Shown in pieces: positions 1 through 8,624 of a stretch of DNA of 64,000 nt (its first letter is position 1; the number at the start of each line of letters is the position of its first letter). Source of the DNA: Acidobacteriaceae bacterium (GTDB lineage Bacteria > Acidobacteriota > Terriglobia > Bryobacterales > Bryobacteraceae); the NCBI GenBank assembly GCA_019240475.1, contig JAFAYI010000029.1:372001-436000 (forward strand). Reading direction: 5' to 3'. A program made the translations under genes and the position numbers. Below the pieces are notes generated by a model. That model was given only the letters and a program-made list of their open reading frames with translations. It made no database searches and was not told where the DNA came from.

Positions 1-180
1 AAGGTCAAAACATTGTTTCAGGAGCAAAGGGTGGTGCTCTGGGAACGCCGCAGTTGGCCCGTGTTGATGGCAGGGCCGGAAGTAGCCTGGGTGCGCGGAT
101 TCGGGCGGGCAGCCAAGTTCACGCCGTCGCGCGAAACTGGAAGGGTGATTCGCCTGATCTACCGGCGGGGTCCGGACTAA
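1..180 (+). CDS. tilS: tRNA(Ile)-lysidine synthase TilS, C-terminal fragment
   Basis: The first 59 codons read open from the window edge to TAA at 178-180. They encode a basic tail with a 'LFQEQRV' segment, then 'LWERRSWPVL' and 'WVRGFGRAAKF', which resembles the C-terminal substrate-binding domain of TilS. TilS modifies the wobble cytidine of the tRNA-Ile that reads AUA. A tilS gene directly before ftsH is a widespread arrangement and supports the call. The N-terminal ATP-pyrophosphatase domain lies outside the window, so the identification rests on the tail and the context. Confidence 0.7.
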   Translation, partial: KVKTLFQEQRVVLWERRSWPVLMAGPEVAWVRGFGRAAKFTPSRETGRVIRLIYRRGPD

Positions 181-297
181 ATAAGCTGAGGCTAGATCTG
201 AACCGAAACATATCGGGTTGACGTCTTTCATAGTGAGGGTTGGAAGCGGGTGGTTGCGCCCGGTCGGCATGTTTTTCAGCCGGCGAAAGGTGAGTGC

Positions 298-2208
298 ATG
301 AGTTCAAATGTGAAAACCGCAGTCTTTTGGGTGGTCATTTTGTGCGCGGTTGTCCTGGTGTGGATGGCCGTCAAGACCGGCCGAGGTCCGACGCCGCAGA
401 ATCTTTCCGTGTCGGATTTCGTGACCTATGTGCAGGATGGCAAGATCCGGGAAGCCAATATCACCGGCACCGATGTGCAAGGCAGCATGACCGACGGCAG
501 GGCTTTTCACACGGTGATCCCGCCGAATTATCCCGAAATCTACAAATTGCTGCAGGAGAAAGGCGTCAAATACACCTGGAAGGACTCTACCGGCAGCGGT
601 TGGATTGGCATTCTGGTGAATACCGTGCCGGTGCTGATTCTTCTGGGGCTGTGGATTTTCATGATGCGCCAAATGCAAAGCGGTGGCAACAAGGCGCTGA
701 GCTTCGGCAAAAGCCGAGCTCGCTTGCATTCTTCCCAACAGAAAAAAGTTACCTTCAAAGATGTCGCCGGCGTAGAAGAGGCCAAGGAAGAGCTGCAGGA
801 AATTATCGAGTTCCTGCGCGAGCCTCAGAAATTTCAAAAGCTGGGCGGGCGCATTCCGAAAGGCGTGCTGTTGATCGGCCCTCCCGGAACCGGCAAAACG
901 TTGCTCGCGCGCGCCATCGCAGGCGAGGCGAACGTGCCGTTCTTTTCAATCTCCGGTTCGGACTTCGTTGAGATGTTTGTCGGCGTGGGCGCAAGCCGCG
1001 TCCGCGATCTGTTCGAGCAAGGCAAGAAGAACGCCCCCTGCATCATCTTCATCGATGAGATCGACGCAGTTGGCCGCCATCGCGGCGCCGGACTCGGCGG
1101 CGGCCACGATGAGCGCGAACAGACCCTCAATCAATTGCTCGTCGAAATGGACGGCTTTGAATCGAACGAAGGGGTCATCCTGGTGGCTGCGACCAACCGG
1201 CCGGATGTCCTCGATCCCGCTCTGCTTCGTCCCGGCCGCTTTGACCGCCGGGTTGTCGTAGACCGCCCGGACGTCCGCGGCCGCGAAAGCATCCTCAAGG
1301 TGCATACCAAGAAAACTCCGCTCGGCGACGATGTAGATCTTTCGGTGATCGCGCGCGGCACGCCCGGATTCGCCGGCGCCGACCTCGCCAACCTGGTCAA
1401 CGAAGCGGCGCTCGTCGCGGCTCGTCAGAATCGCAAAGTAGTGACGCAGTTCGATTTCGAACTCGCCAAGGACAAGGTGCTCATGGGCGTCGAGCGTAAG
1501 AGCATGATCATCAGCGACAAAGAAAAGAAAATGACGGCCTACCACGAAGCCGGCCATGCTCTCGTCGCGGCTCTGCTCAAGGACGCCGACCCGCTGCATA
1601 AAGTCACCATCATCCCGCGCGGAATGGCGCTCGGCTTGACCATGCAGTTGCCGCTCGACGACAAGCTATCGCATGATAAGCGCTATCTCGAAGCGCGTCT
1701 CGCCATCCTGATGGCTGGCCGCATTGCCGAAGAGATCTTTCTCGATCAAATGACCACCGGCGCCGGCAACGACATCGAGCGCGCCACCGAAATGGCCCAC
1801 AAAATGGTCTGCGAGTGGGGCATGAGCGACCTCGGGCCCCTCAGCTTTGGCAAGAAAGACGAGCAGATCTTCCTCGGACGCGAAATCGCCCAGCATCGCG
1901 ATTACAGCGAAGAGACCGCCATCAAAATCGACCAGCAGGTCAGAAAGCTTGTGGAGGACGGCTACAACAGCGCGAAGGAAATCATTCAGGCGCGTTCGGA
2001 AGCGCTGGTGAGAATCGCCGAAGCGCTGCTCGAACGCGAAGTTCTGGATGGCGCCGAAGTGCTCGACCTGATCAACGGCAAGCAGCTTCCCAAGCTTGCC
2101 TCCGGCCCGAAGCCGAGCATTACGGCGCCTCCCGACGGAACCGTGATCGCGCCGCATCCTTCCCCGATGCCCGGCCTCGTTGGCGGCGAGAGTCCGCAGC
2201 CGGCATAA
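298..2208 (+). CDS. ftsH: ATP-dependent zinc metalloprotease FtsH
   Basis: This membrane-anchored AAA+ protease degrades misfolded and regulatory membrane and cytosolic proteins. The 636-residue product has an N-terminal membrane segment (about residues 7-25), a periplasmic part, and a second segment near 100-120. It also has Walker A GPPGTGKT at 194-201, Walker B with D253-E254, the second region of homology ending in RPGRFDRR, and the zinc site HEAGH at 416-420 with a third ligand probably at D492. ATG 298 is preferred over GTG 250 because GAAAGGTGAG lies just upstream and the protein then starts near the first membrane segment. The length is normal for the family. Confidence 0.97.
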   Translation: MSSNVKTAVFWVVILCAVVLVWMAVKTGRGPTPQNLSVSDFVTYVQDGKIREANITGTDVQGSMTDGRAFHTVIPPNYPEIYKLLQEKGVKYTWKDSTGSGWIGILVNTVPVLILLGLWIFMMRQMQSGGNKALSFGKSRARLHSSQQKKVTFKDVAGVEEAKEELQEIIEFLREPQKFQKLGGRIPKGVLLIGPPGTGKTLLARAIAGEANVPFFSISGSDFVEMFVGVGASRVRDLFEQGKKNAPCIIFIDEIDAVGRHRGAGLGGGHDEREQTLNQLLVEMDGFESNEGVILVAATNRPDVLDPALLRPGRFDRRVVVDRPDVRGRESILKVHTKKTPLGDDVDLSVIARGTPGFAGADLANLVNEAALVAARQNRKVVTQFDFELAKDKVLMGVERKSMIISDKEKKMTAYHEAGHALVAALLKDADPLHKVTIIPRGMALGLTMQLPLDDKLSHDKRYLEARLAILMAGRIAEEIFLDQMTTGAGNDIERATEMAHKMVCEWGMSDLGPLSFGKKDEQIFLGREIAQHRDYSEETAIKIDQQVRKLVEDGYNSAKEIIQARSEALVRIAEALLEREVLDGAEVLDLINGKQLPKLASGPKPSITAPPDGTVIAPHPSPMPGLVGGESPQPA

Positions 2209-2291
2209 AGCCTGCGACCACCAGTGAACGGATTCGCAGTTTCCGGTGTCCGCTGACCTGCAAGATGCCACGCGGATCCAAGCGCCGGCTA

Positions 2292-2310
2292 GTCAGGTCG
2301 AACGCCTGAC
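2292..2310. terminator. Possible weak hairpin between converging genes
   Basis: GTCAGG (2292-2297) and CCTGAC (2305-2310) form a perfect 6-bp inverted repeat around a 7-nt loop, between the end of ftsH and the end of the opposing HTH gene. There is no T run, so intrinsic termination is uncertain. Confidence 0.25.
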
Positions 2311-2319
2311 GAAATTGTC

Positions 2320-2511
2320 TCAGCACGCGGCCGACGCACGAAGGCTGTCGGCCTTTGTCCTGCCCCCGAGCTGGAGTCTCGCGTAGAGCAAGCGTTTGTG
2401 CTCGGCCACGGTCTTGACAGAAATTCCCAGTTCTTGAGCGATCTGTCTGGCCGTCAGGCCACGCCGAATCAGATCTGCAATCTGCCCCTGACGAGGGCTG
2501 AGCTTAATCAT
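2320..2511 (-). CDS. Stand-alone LuxR/GerE-type helix-turn-helix protein
   Basis: The 63-residue protein is almost entirely a LuxR-family DNA-binding domain: 'LSPRQGQIADLIRRG', 'ARQIAQELGISVKTVAEH' and a final recognition-helix region. There is no receiver or sensor domain. ATG 2511 follows an excellent ribosome binding site (AGGAGG, 6 nt upstream), so the short form looks genuine and not like a truncated response regulator. Such proteins normally bind DNA as dimers and may act with a partner. The target is unknown. Confidence 0.8.
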   Translation of the reverse strand: MIKLSPRQGQIADLIRRGLTARQIAQELGISVKTVAEHKRLLYARLQLGGRTKADSLRASAAC

Positions 2512-2667
2512 CCCAGCCTCCTACTTGAGGGATCGCGGAGTCCACCCTTCTCCTATTGCTTTTCGCTGTTTTCTCTGCCATGCTCCGTTTAGCTCTTAAA
2601 CTAATACGGATTATGGATTCATGTATTCTGTCTGTCAAGAGTTCATGATACATGCCCGTAAAAACTT

Positions 2668-3063
2668 ATGCCGCGAACCGTCGACGATCCCGTAGGCAAG
2701 TGGCCTACCACCCGAGTGCAAAAGGACTTGTATAATGCTGTGAGCGAATTAGCGTCACGGGAATCGATCCCTTTGCTAAGGGCTGTACAAGATGCGCTTG
2801 AAGAATGGGTCGCGAAGTACTCCGGAGACGGGGATGCGGCCGCGTCGCGTTTTCGGGCGGCTTCCCGATATATGAAGCTGCGAGGAGACCATAAGAGAGC
2901 CGTGGAGCTCGTGTTGCGCGCCTTGGAAGACCCGGAGTTCAATATATTTGCGCGCGACCTGGCCGGCGCCGTTGCGACCGCTCTTCGGGCGGATGAAATG
3001 GGCGCTTTCGAGCTGACCGACGAACAGTTCCAGTCCCGGATCAGCCGAAAAAGTCGTTTATGA
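2668..3063 (+). CDS. Hypothetical protein, mostly alpha-helical
   Basis: I do not recognise this 131-residue protein. It opens with 'VDDPVGKWPTTRVQKDLYNAV', then predicted helices containing 'RAVQDALEEWVAKY' and 'AVELVLRALEDPEF', and has no signal peptide or membrane segment. There is no clear Shine-Dalgarno site before ATG 2668. Codon use is less GC-biased than in neighbouring genes, with runs such as TTGTATAATG. It lies 4 nt before a second unknown gene, so the two are probably one unit. It may have been gained by transfer; that is inference. Confidence 0.6.
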   Translation: MPRTVDDPVGKWPTTRVQKDLYNAVSELASRESIPLLRAVQDALEEWVAKYSGDGDAAASRFRAASRYMKLRGDHKRAVELVLRALEDPEFNIFARDLAGAVATALRADEMGAFELTDEQFQSRISRKSRL

Positions 3064-3067
3064 AAAA

Positions 3068-3643
3068 GTGTTTGACTTTTACGGTTTTTCGTCGAAAATA
3101 AACTTCAGCGCCTCGACGAGACGTGTATCCCAACGAATGTCAACAGACAACCATACCCAGGACGAGGGCCAGCCGCCGGTGATTCCGCAGGCTTACCTAG
3201 AGGCTTATGTATCGGCATCGCGCAGGGAAGAAAAGTATTACGACTTAATCGTCGAACTTCATCAGAAAGGCGGCATCGAAGAGCCGGGAGATTGGGAAGT
3301 AAACAATCCAATCCCCCCTCGGATGGCCCCCTTAGTGGTGCCGCGCAGCCGTCCTGGCGCTAAATCGCTCGAGCCGCTCGGCCACTCCAAGAACGCGCTC
3401 AGCGGCCCTGGCAGCAATCCATCCAACAATGATGCGACCCTGAGGGCATCGGCCATGGAGGCATGGCGTGCGCGAAAAGACGCCATGACGCGGTCGCACG
3501 ATTATTCGGCCTATCCGGATCTCCTCTGGCAATTTTTTTACATCCAGTTCTTCTCATTTGTTTCCCGCTCGTTTGCAGGTCTTGGGGTTGCTTGCCCGGC
3601 GGGAATCGTTGAATCGCTGCGGCGGTACGGCGCGTCCAGCTAG
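3068..3643 (+). CDS. Hypothetical protein
   Basis: The open frame from GTG 3068 encodes up to 191 residues. ATG 3137, which gives 168 residues starting MSTDNHTQDEG, is an equally plausible start. No domain is recognisable. The middle is rich in Pro, Arg and Ser with the look of a flexible linker ('VVPRSRPGAKSLEPLG'), and the C-terminal part holds an aromatic stretch ('LLWQFFYIQFFSF') that could be membrane-associated. It follows the preceding unknown gene almost directly and shares its less biased codon use. Confidence 0.45.
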   Translation: MFDFYGFSSKINFSASTRRVSQRMSTDNHTQDEGQPPVIPQAYLEAYVSASRREEKYYDLIVELHQKGGIEEPGDWEVNNPIPPRMAPLVVPRSRPGAKSLEPLGHSKNALSGPGSNPSNNDATLRASAMEAWRARKDAMTRSHDYSAYPDLLWQFFYIQFFSFVSRSFAGLGVACPAGIVESLRRYGASS

Positions 3644-4419
3644 CGATTTCCGAATCTCAGCAGCTCTTTTGACTTCTCGTATCGCTCTACGATCTCCGCC
3701 AATTCGGCGCGAGAAATCGGTTGTGTTTCGTGCCTCATCTCACCTGCTGCCTTCAAGTAGATAATCCAAGCCACAAAACAGCCGCACCCAATGAGGACCT
3801 GCGCTAAATTCGCGGCTTCGGCGATGCGCTTGTCGGAGGCAGACGAAGCAAACCTCTGAGCGGCAAGTGAAATTACAAACACGGATAGGAGCCGCCGGTG
3901 CGTGGAAAGATTCGCGGGCAGCCGCATCTTCGCGAGGGCGAAAAATGCCAGTTGGCCCAACAGAAGCAGCGCACAACCGAAGAACACGCAGCGCTGAACG
4001 GTGAGCGCCAGCCGATACAGCGGCACCACGGATGAGTCTCTCAGTCCGCCGATTAGAGCGGAAAGAACAATAGCGATTCCGCTGCCGAGGAGCAGCAACG
4101 TTTTGGCGATCAGAGCCCGACTCTTCTCTTTTTCGAATTGAGAATGAATGTGCTCAAACAGCTCTATTGTCGCGAGAGCCAGAGTCACCCAGACGATCGG
4201 CGCGGTGACAATCCAGCTCCACAAATAAATGCGGGAGTGCCAATCGAGATTCGCCACAAAGATGAGCGATAAAGTTCGTGCTATATCGAAGCCGAGATAC
4301 AGCACGAAAAATCGATAGCGTCGCGCTAACCGCAAATGAGCCAAACGCCCGATGACGAGCGCCTCAAGAGCGAGGGACACATAAACGGCGATTGGCTCAA
4401 TATTGCGGATGAAGTCCAT
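3640..4419 (-). CDS. Integral membrane protein of unknown function
   Basis: From ATG 4419 the product has 259 residues and about six or seven hydrophobic segments, including 'YVSLALEALVIGRLAHL', 'FFVLYLGFDIARTLSLIFV', 'IVTAPIVWVTLALATIELF', 'TLLLLGSGIAIVLSALIGG' and 'VFFGCALLLLGQLAFFAL', with a charged cytoplasmic tail ending RYEKSKELLRFGNR. The frame stays open further upstream, but that extension is Pro/Arg/Ala-rich and overlaps a lipoprotein gene with a good ribosome binding site, so the shorter start is preferred. No catalytic motif is visible. Its 3' end overlaps the preceding plus-strand gene by 4 nt. Confidence 0.7.
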   Translation of the reverse strand: MDFIRNIEPIAVYVSLALEALVIGRLAHLRLARRYRFFVLYLGFDIARTLSLIFVANLDWHSRIYLWSWIVTAPIVWVTLALATIELFEHIHSQFEKEKSRALIAKTLLLLGSGIAIVLSALIGGLRDSSVVPLYRLALTVQRCVFFGCALLLLGQLAFFALAKMRLPANLSTHRRLLSVFVISLAAQRFASSASDKRIAEAANLAQVLIGCGCFVAWIIYLKAAGEMRHETQPISRAELAEIVERYEKSKELLRFGNR

Positions 4420-4444
4420 CACCGGACTTCCCAGTTTACCCGCC

Positions 4445-4636
4445 TCAGTGGGTAGAGACAAGGCTCGAGCTTGAGCTTGGGCTCGGCCTGGAGCTGGTTG
4501 GCGGCTTTGGGGCCGGAGTCTGGGGGCGCGGAGTATTGCCCTGGCACGGAGGAATGGGGTCGGGCGGATTGCATCCCCAAACTGATACGGCTCCAACTAG
4601 AAGCAGGATCAAGGTCGCAATGGTTTTCGAGTACAT
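4445..4636 (-). CDS. Small proline/serine-rich lipoprotein
   Basis: The 63-residue product starts with a lipoprotein signal ('ATLILLLVGAVSVWGC', lipobox VWGC with the lipidated Cys near residue 22). A mature part made almost wholly of Pro, Ser, Thr and Lys follows. ATG 4636 follows AAGGGAGA at a good distance. It sits immediately upstream of the membrane-protein gene on the same strand, so the two may be co-transcribed. The mature part looks disordered and may be a surface-anchored spacer; the function is unknown. Confidence 0.55.
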   Translation of the reverse strand: MYSKTIATLILLLVGAVSVWGCNPPDPIPPCQGNTPRPQTPAPKPPTSSRPSPSSSSSLVSTH

Positions 4637-4814
4637 TTTGTAGGATCTCCCTTTAGTTATTTGGAATTAGGAGCGCAATCGGTGCGCCGCTTTCCATTGT
4701 GAACAGCTTGTGAACGGGCTGGAAAGCGTTTCAGGGAGAGCGGGGACTAGATACGATAGAGAGTACTGGTACTTAGGGACGGACCGGTCGCATAGGGAAT
4801 TTGCGACGCGTAGA

Positions 4815-5189
4815 CTAATTCTCCGCGTAGCGCCGCAAAATCGTTGGCAGGTTCTGCGAAAACGCCGACCGCGCCACGACCGTTTCGCAGCCCTTTTGCT
4901 GCGCCGCATGCTTCAGATCCGCCTGCACGTGCGAGACGAACCCAAGCAGTCGCACGTTGCGCGTTTCCTCCGCGGCCTTCAACTCGTCGATGACCTCCAG
5001 CGCGTTCAGCGCCGTATTGTTCAGGTCCAGTATTATCACCGCCGGGTCCAGTTTTGCCTGCTCCACGGCCTCCTGTTTAGATTTGACGAAGACTGCCTCG
5101 AGGCCCGCCCGTTTGGCCGCCTCTTGGATTTTCACCGTAAACATCAGATCGCTTATCACCGCGACTACTCGCTTGCTGCTGTTCCCCAT
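4815..5189 (-). CDS. Atypical CheY-like receiver-domain protein
   Basis: From ATG 5189 (preceded by GGAAGAA) the product has 124 residues and the size and pattern of a single receiver domain: 'RVVAVISDLMFTVKIQEAA', then 'PAVIILDLNN' with the candidate phosphoacceptor D55, then 'LLGFVSH' carrying the Ser/Thr switch. The usual KP(F/Y) near the end is replaced by 'ARSAF', and the N-terminal acidic pair is reduced to a single Asp. Phosphorylation is therefore doubtful. No output domain follows and no kinase is adjacent. An ATG at 5210 in the same frame is an alternative start. Confidence 0.65.
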   Translation of the reverse strand: MGNSSKRVVAVISDLMFTVKIQEAAKRAGLEAVFVKSKQEAVEQAKLDPAVIILDLNNTALNALEVIDELKAAEETRNVRLLGFVSHVQADLKHAAQQKGCETVVARSAFSQNLPTILRRYAEN

Positions 5190-5210
5190 TTGTTCTTCCA
5201 CTGATACCAT

Positions 5211-5304
5211 TTCGAGGCGAGCGCGCAGGGCGGAGGGCGCCGGTTGTGCGCGTGTTTTTCGAGGCGAGCGCGCAGGGCGAAGGGCGCCGGTTGTGGCGTG
5301 TTTT
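5211..5304. repeat. Tandem duplication of a 47-bp GC-rich unit
   Basis: Two nearly identical copies, 5211-5257 and 5258-5304, each begin TTCGAGGCGAGCGCGCAGGG and end in a GTGTTT-like T run. They differ at about one internal base and by small shifts near the end. The pair lies between the divergently transcribed receiver gene and zwf, close to the zwf start. It could be a dispersed genomic repeat or a regulatory duplication; only the duplication itself is visible here. Confidence 0.85.
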
Positions 5305-5345
5305 TTGCTTTGACACATCCTGCCGGTCTTATCATCAAAGAGATC

Positions 5346-6899
5346 ATGAGCGTTCTTGCCCAGCCGCTGCCCGAAGTCAATCCGCTTCAGGACCCCTTAC
5401 GCTTCGAGCGCCGCGTCCCACCTTGCACCATCGTCATCTTCGGCGCTAGCGGCGATCTGTCCAAGAGAAAGCTACTGCCTGCGCTTTATCGCCTGTTTTA
5501 TGAACGGCGCATCCCCCCCAACTTCGCCGTGGTCGGCAGCTCGCGCACGCCCATGTCCGACGATCAGTTCCGCGACCGGATGAAAGATTCCGTCGCGAAA
5601 TTCCTCGAAGACGCGCCCTTCGACGAGGACATCTGGACCTCGTTTGCCCAGTCCCTCTATTACGTTCCCGGCGACCTCAATAAACCATCTTCCTACGACG
5701 ATGTCCGCAACAAGCTGGATCAAATCGAAAAGGATCACCAAACCGGCGGCAACGTTCTGTTCTATCTTTCGACCCAGCCCAGCTACTATGCCGAAGCCGT
5801 CCTGGCCTTGGGAGAGCATCGGCTCAACCGCGGAAACGGCTGGCGGCGCGTCATCATCGAAAAACCCTTCGGCCATGACTTGAACAGCGCCCGCAAGCTG
5901 AACGATGAAATCCATAAGGTCTTCGACGAATCCGAGGTCTACCGCATCGATCATTACCTCGGAAAGGAAACGGTCCAGAACATCCTCGCGTTTCGCTTCG
6001 GCAATGGCATCTTCGAGCCGCTCTGGAACCGCCGCTACATCGACCACGTGCAGATTACGGCCGCCGAGTCGATCGGCGTCGAAGGGCGCGGCGGCTATTA
6101 CCAGGAAGCCGGCGCGTTGCGCGACATGATCCAGAACCACCTTAGCCAGGTGATGGCAACCATCGCGATGGAGCCCCCCACGGTGTTCGATGCCGACAAC
6201 GTTCGGGACGAGCGCGCCAAGCTCCTGCGCGCCGTGCGAGTGACGAAGCCCGAAGATGTTCCGAAATACGCCGTCGCGGGCCAGTACGGCGCCGCGAAAA
6301 TCGGCGGCCAGGACGTGCCCGGTTTCCGCCAGGAGCCAAGCGTCGATCCGAAGGCCCAAACCGATACCTACGCCGCCGTTACCTTCTTCATTGATAATTG
6401 GCGCTGGGCCGACGTCCCGTTCTACATCCGCACAGGCAAGCGCATGCCGAAGCGCGTCACCGACATTGCCATCCAGTTCCAGGCCCCGCCGCTTGGCTTG
6501 TTCAAGCAGGAAACCAAATCCGGCCTGCGCGAGGTTCGGCCGAATCTCCTGGTCCTGCGCATCCAGCCCGAGGAAGGCATTTCGCTGCGCTTTCTTTCGA
6601 AGAGCCCGGGCAGCGGCATGCGCGTGCGGCCGGTTTCAATGGACTTCAATTACGGTTCGAGTTTCGGCGAACGCACCCCTACGGCTTACGAAACTCTGCT
6701 GCTCGACGCGATGGCCGGCGACCCGACGCTCTACACGCGCCAGGACATGGTGGAAGCGAGCTGGCAAATTGTCCAGCCCATCCTAGACGTCTGGGCCCAC
6801 ACGACTTTCACGTTCCCCAATTATCCGGCTGGTACGTGGGGACCCAAAGAATCCGATGAAATGCTCGCGCGGCAAGGCCACGTGTGGAGGATTCCATGA
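5346..6899 (+). CDS. zwf: Glucose-6-phosphate 1-dehydrogenase
   Basis: This enzyme oxidises glucose 6-phosphate to 6-phosphogluconolactone with NAD(P)+, the first step of the oxidative pentose-phosphate pathway. The 517-residue product carries the coenzyme-binding GASGDL at 33-38 followed by SKRKLLPAL, and the active-site signature RIDHYLGKE with D202-H203. ATG 5346 follows AAAGAG. A longer in-frame start would read back through the 47-bp tandem repeat and is unlikely. The stop overlaps the next gene's start (ATGA at 6896-6899), so zwf, opcA and pgl should be translationally coupled. Confidence 0.97.
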   Translation: MSVLAQPLPEVNPLQDPLRFERRVPPCTIVIFGASGDLSKRKLLPALYRLFYERRIPPNFAVVGSSRTPMSDDQFRDRMKDSVAKFLEDAPFDEDIWTSFAQSLYYVPGDLNKPSSYDDVRNKLDQIEKDHQTGGNVLFYLSTQPSYYAEAVLALGEHRLNRGNGWRRVIIEKPFGHDLNSARKLNDEIHKVFDESEVYRIDHYLGKETVQNILAFRFGNGIFEPLWNRRYIDHVQITAAESIGVEGRGGYYQEAGALRDMIQNHLSQVMATIAMEPPTVFDADNVRDERAKLLRAVRVTKPEDVPKYAVAGQYGAAKIGGQDVPGFRQEPSVDPKAQTDTYAAVTFFIDNWRWADVPFYIRTGKRMPKRVTDIAIQFQAPPLGLFKQETKSGLREVRPNLLVLRIQPEEGISLRFLSKSPGSGMRVRPVSMDFNYGSSFGERTPTAYETLLLDAMAGDPTLYTRQDMVEASWQIVQPILDVWAHTTFTFPNYPAGTWGPKESDEMLARQGHVWRIP

Positions 6900-7909
6900 G
6901 CACGTCGGTTATTTTCCCCGCCCAGCCGGAGCAGATTCTGAAAGGACTCGGCAAGCTTTGGACCTCCCTGGCGCAAGAAGAAAAACAGCAGGGCAAGCCC
7001 ACCGTGCTGCGCGCCTGCGCCATGACTCTGATCGTCGCCACCGACGATCCCGACGGCGGATACGCGGCCTCTCAAACCATCTCGGAGCTGATGCGAGAAC
7101 ATCCGAGCCGCGGCATCGTCATCGCCGTCTCGCCGGAAGCCGAACATGGCCTCGAAGCCCGAGTGCTCGCGCAATGCTGGAAGCCTTTCGGCAAAGCGCA
7201 GCAGATCTGTTGCGAGCAGATTGAAATCATCGCGCGTCCGGAGAATTGGCCCAACGTCGGGCCTACCCTCATTGGAATCGTCGCGGCCGATCTGCCCGTC
7301 GTCTTCTGGTGCAGGCACAACGCCGCGCTGAGCCCGCTGGCTTCACGTAAACAAAAAGCCGGCCTCGAAGCCGTCATGTCGCTCGCGACGAAAACCATAG
7401 TGGATTCCAAAGGCGAAGACGCGGAGCTGCGGCTGGATCTTCTCTCTACTTGGCGCAAACTCGGCCGCACTGTCGCCGATCTCGAATGGACGCGTCTCAC
7501 TCCCTGGCGCGAGCCCATCGCCAACATCTTCGATAACCCTTGCCGCGAGATCAAGTTTTCGAGCTTCCGAAAAGTCGAGATCGCCCACGGTGGCGAGAAG
7601 CCCGGCGCATTGGCGCTCTATGCCGCCGGCTGGCTGTCGGCGCCCCATCAGGCGGACGTTTCATTCACGCAGGCGCAAGGCAAGGACGACGGACTGCACC
7701 GCATCACGCTGCGGTCCGATTCCGAGCAGATCGATTTCGAGCGCACCGGCGATTGCATGATCCTTCGCAGCACCAACGGGCGGTCGCGCAGGTACACCTA
7801 CAAGGAAGCCTCAGTCGACGCATTGATGACAGAAGAACTCTCGGTCGTCGGTCCCGACGCCGCATTCGATTCCGCCTTCGCGCGCGCGCAGGAGCTGCTG
7901 AATGACTGA
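6896..7909 (+). CDS. opcA: Glucose-6-phosphate dehydrogenase assembly protein, OpcA-like
   Basis: The 337-residue protein matches the OpcA family in size, position and sequence features such as 'IGIVAADLPVVFWCRH', near the family's 'DLPVVLWW' pattern. In cyanobacteria and actinobacteria OpcA is needed for assembly or redox-dependent activation of glucose-6-phosphate dehydrogenase. Here it overlaps zwf by 4 nt and pgl by 8 nt, so the three products are made together. Whether it acts in the same way in this lineage is inference. There is no signal peptide, so the protein should be cytosolic. Confidence 0.85.
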   Translation: MSTSVIFPAQPEQILKGLGKLWTSLAQEEKQQGKPTVLRACAMTLIVATDDPDGGYAASQTISELMREHPSRGIVIAVSPEAEHGLEARVLAQCWKPFGKAQQICCEQIEIIARPENWPNVGPTLIGIVAADLPVVFWCRHNAALSPLASRKQKAGLEAVMSLATKTIVDSKGEDAELRLDLLSTWRKLGRTVADLEWTRLTPWREPIANIFDNPCREIKFSSFRKVEIAHGGEKPGALALYAAGWLSAPHQADVSFTQAQGKDDGLHRITLRSDSEQIDFERTGDCMILRSTNGRSRRYTYKEASVDALMTEELSVVGPDAAFDSAFARAQELLND

Positions 7910-8624
7910 CAACCTGCACGTCAATGCCAACGCTGAGGAATCGGCCGAAGCTTGCGCAGCCTATGTGACCGGCATTCTGACGCAAGCTTTGACAGCTCGT
8001 CCACATGCGGCCTTCGCAATCTCAGGCGGCAGCACGCCCAAGCTGCTTTTCTCGCGCCTCGCCAAATCTTCGCTCGACTGGTCGAAGATCCACATCTTCT
8101 GGGTCGACGAGCGTTGCGTGCCTCCGACCGACGATCAGAGCAACTTCAAGATGGCGGACGAAACGCTGCTCTCGCCGGCCCGAATTTCCAAGTACAACAT
8201 CCATCGAGTGCATGGCGAGATGACGCCCGACGAAGCCGCCATTCGCTACACGGAAGAGATCCGGCACTTCTTCAGCCTTGCAGCGCACGAGCTGCCGGCT
8301 TTCGATCTGATTCATCGCGGCATCGGACCGGACGCGCATACCGCCAGCCTCTTTCCGGGCGACCCGCTGATTGCGAACCGCTCAGGAATCGCGGCCGCTG
8401 TCTGGGTCGAAAAGATGCATAGCCATCGCGTGACTCTTCTCCCGGGGGTGCTGCTTGCCGGAAAACAGACCGTTTTGCAGGTGGCTGGTCAGGACAAAGC
8501 CGAGCCGATGTACAACATTCTTAAAGGACCCGAAGATCCCTTCCAGTTTCCCGGCCAGTTGGCCACGCGCGGGTCCGAAAAGGCAGTGTGGTTCCTCGAC
8601 ACCGCAGCCGCATCCCGGCTTTAA
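7902..8624 (+). CDS. pgl: 6-phosphogluconolactonase
   Basis: Second enzyme of the oxidative pentose-phosphate pathway, hydrolysing 6-phosphogluconolactone. The 240-residue protein is of the SugarP_isomerase (DevB/Pgl) type, with 'AISGGSTPKLLF', 'HIFWVDERCVPP', 'DDQSNFKM' and the catalytic-loop motif 'GPDAHTASLFPG'. In the last motif the usual 'GEDGHTAS' has become 'GPDAHTAS', keeping the Asp and His. The start overlaps the end of opcA. The end is overlapped by the start of the next gene, so four genes form one continuous coding block. Confidence 0.95.
   Translation: MTDNLHVNANAEESAEACAAYVTGILTQALTARPHAAFAISGGSTPKLLFSRLAKSSLDWSKIHIFWVDERCVPPTDDQSNFKMADETLLSPARISKYNIHRVHGEMTPDEAAIRYTEEIRHFFSLAAHELPAFDLIHRGIGPDAHTASLFPGDPLIANRSGIAAAVWVEKMHSHRVTLLPGVLLAGKQTVLQVAGQDKAEPMYNILKGPEDPFQFPGQLATRGSEKAVWFLDTAAASRL

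Noticed and set aside
4760..4800. Sequence 'CTGGTACTTAGGGACGG' resembling the ends of REP-associated elements
   Set aside because: Only one copy without a clear inverted partner or a transposase gene, so a mobile element cannot be supported.
5310..5335. Possible promoter before zwf (TTGACA and TATCAT)
   Set aside because: The spacer is only 14 nt and the start codon follows within 10 nt, so it is not a convincing promoter.
5472..6359. A long minus-strand frame inside zwf
   Set aside because: It is the mirror of a strongly conserved glucose-6-phosphate dehydrogenase gene.
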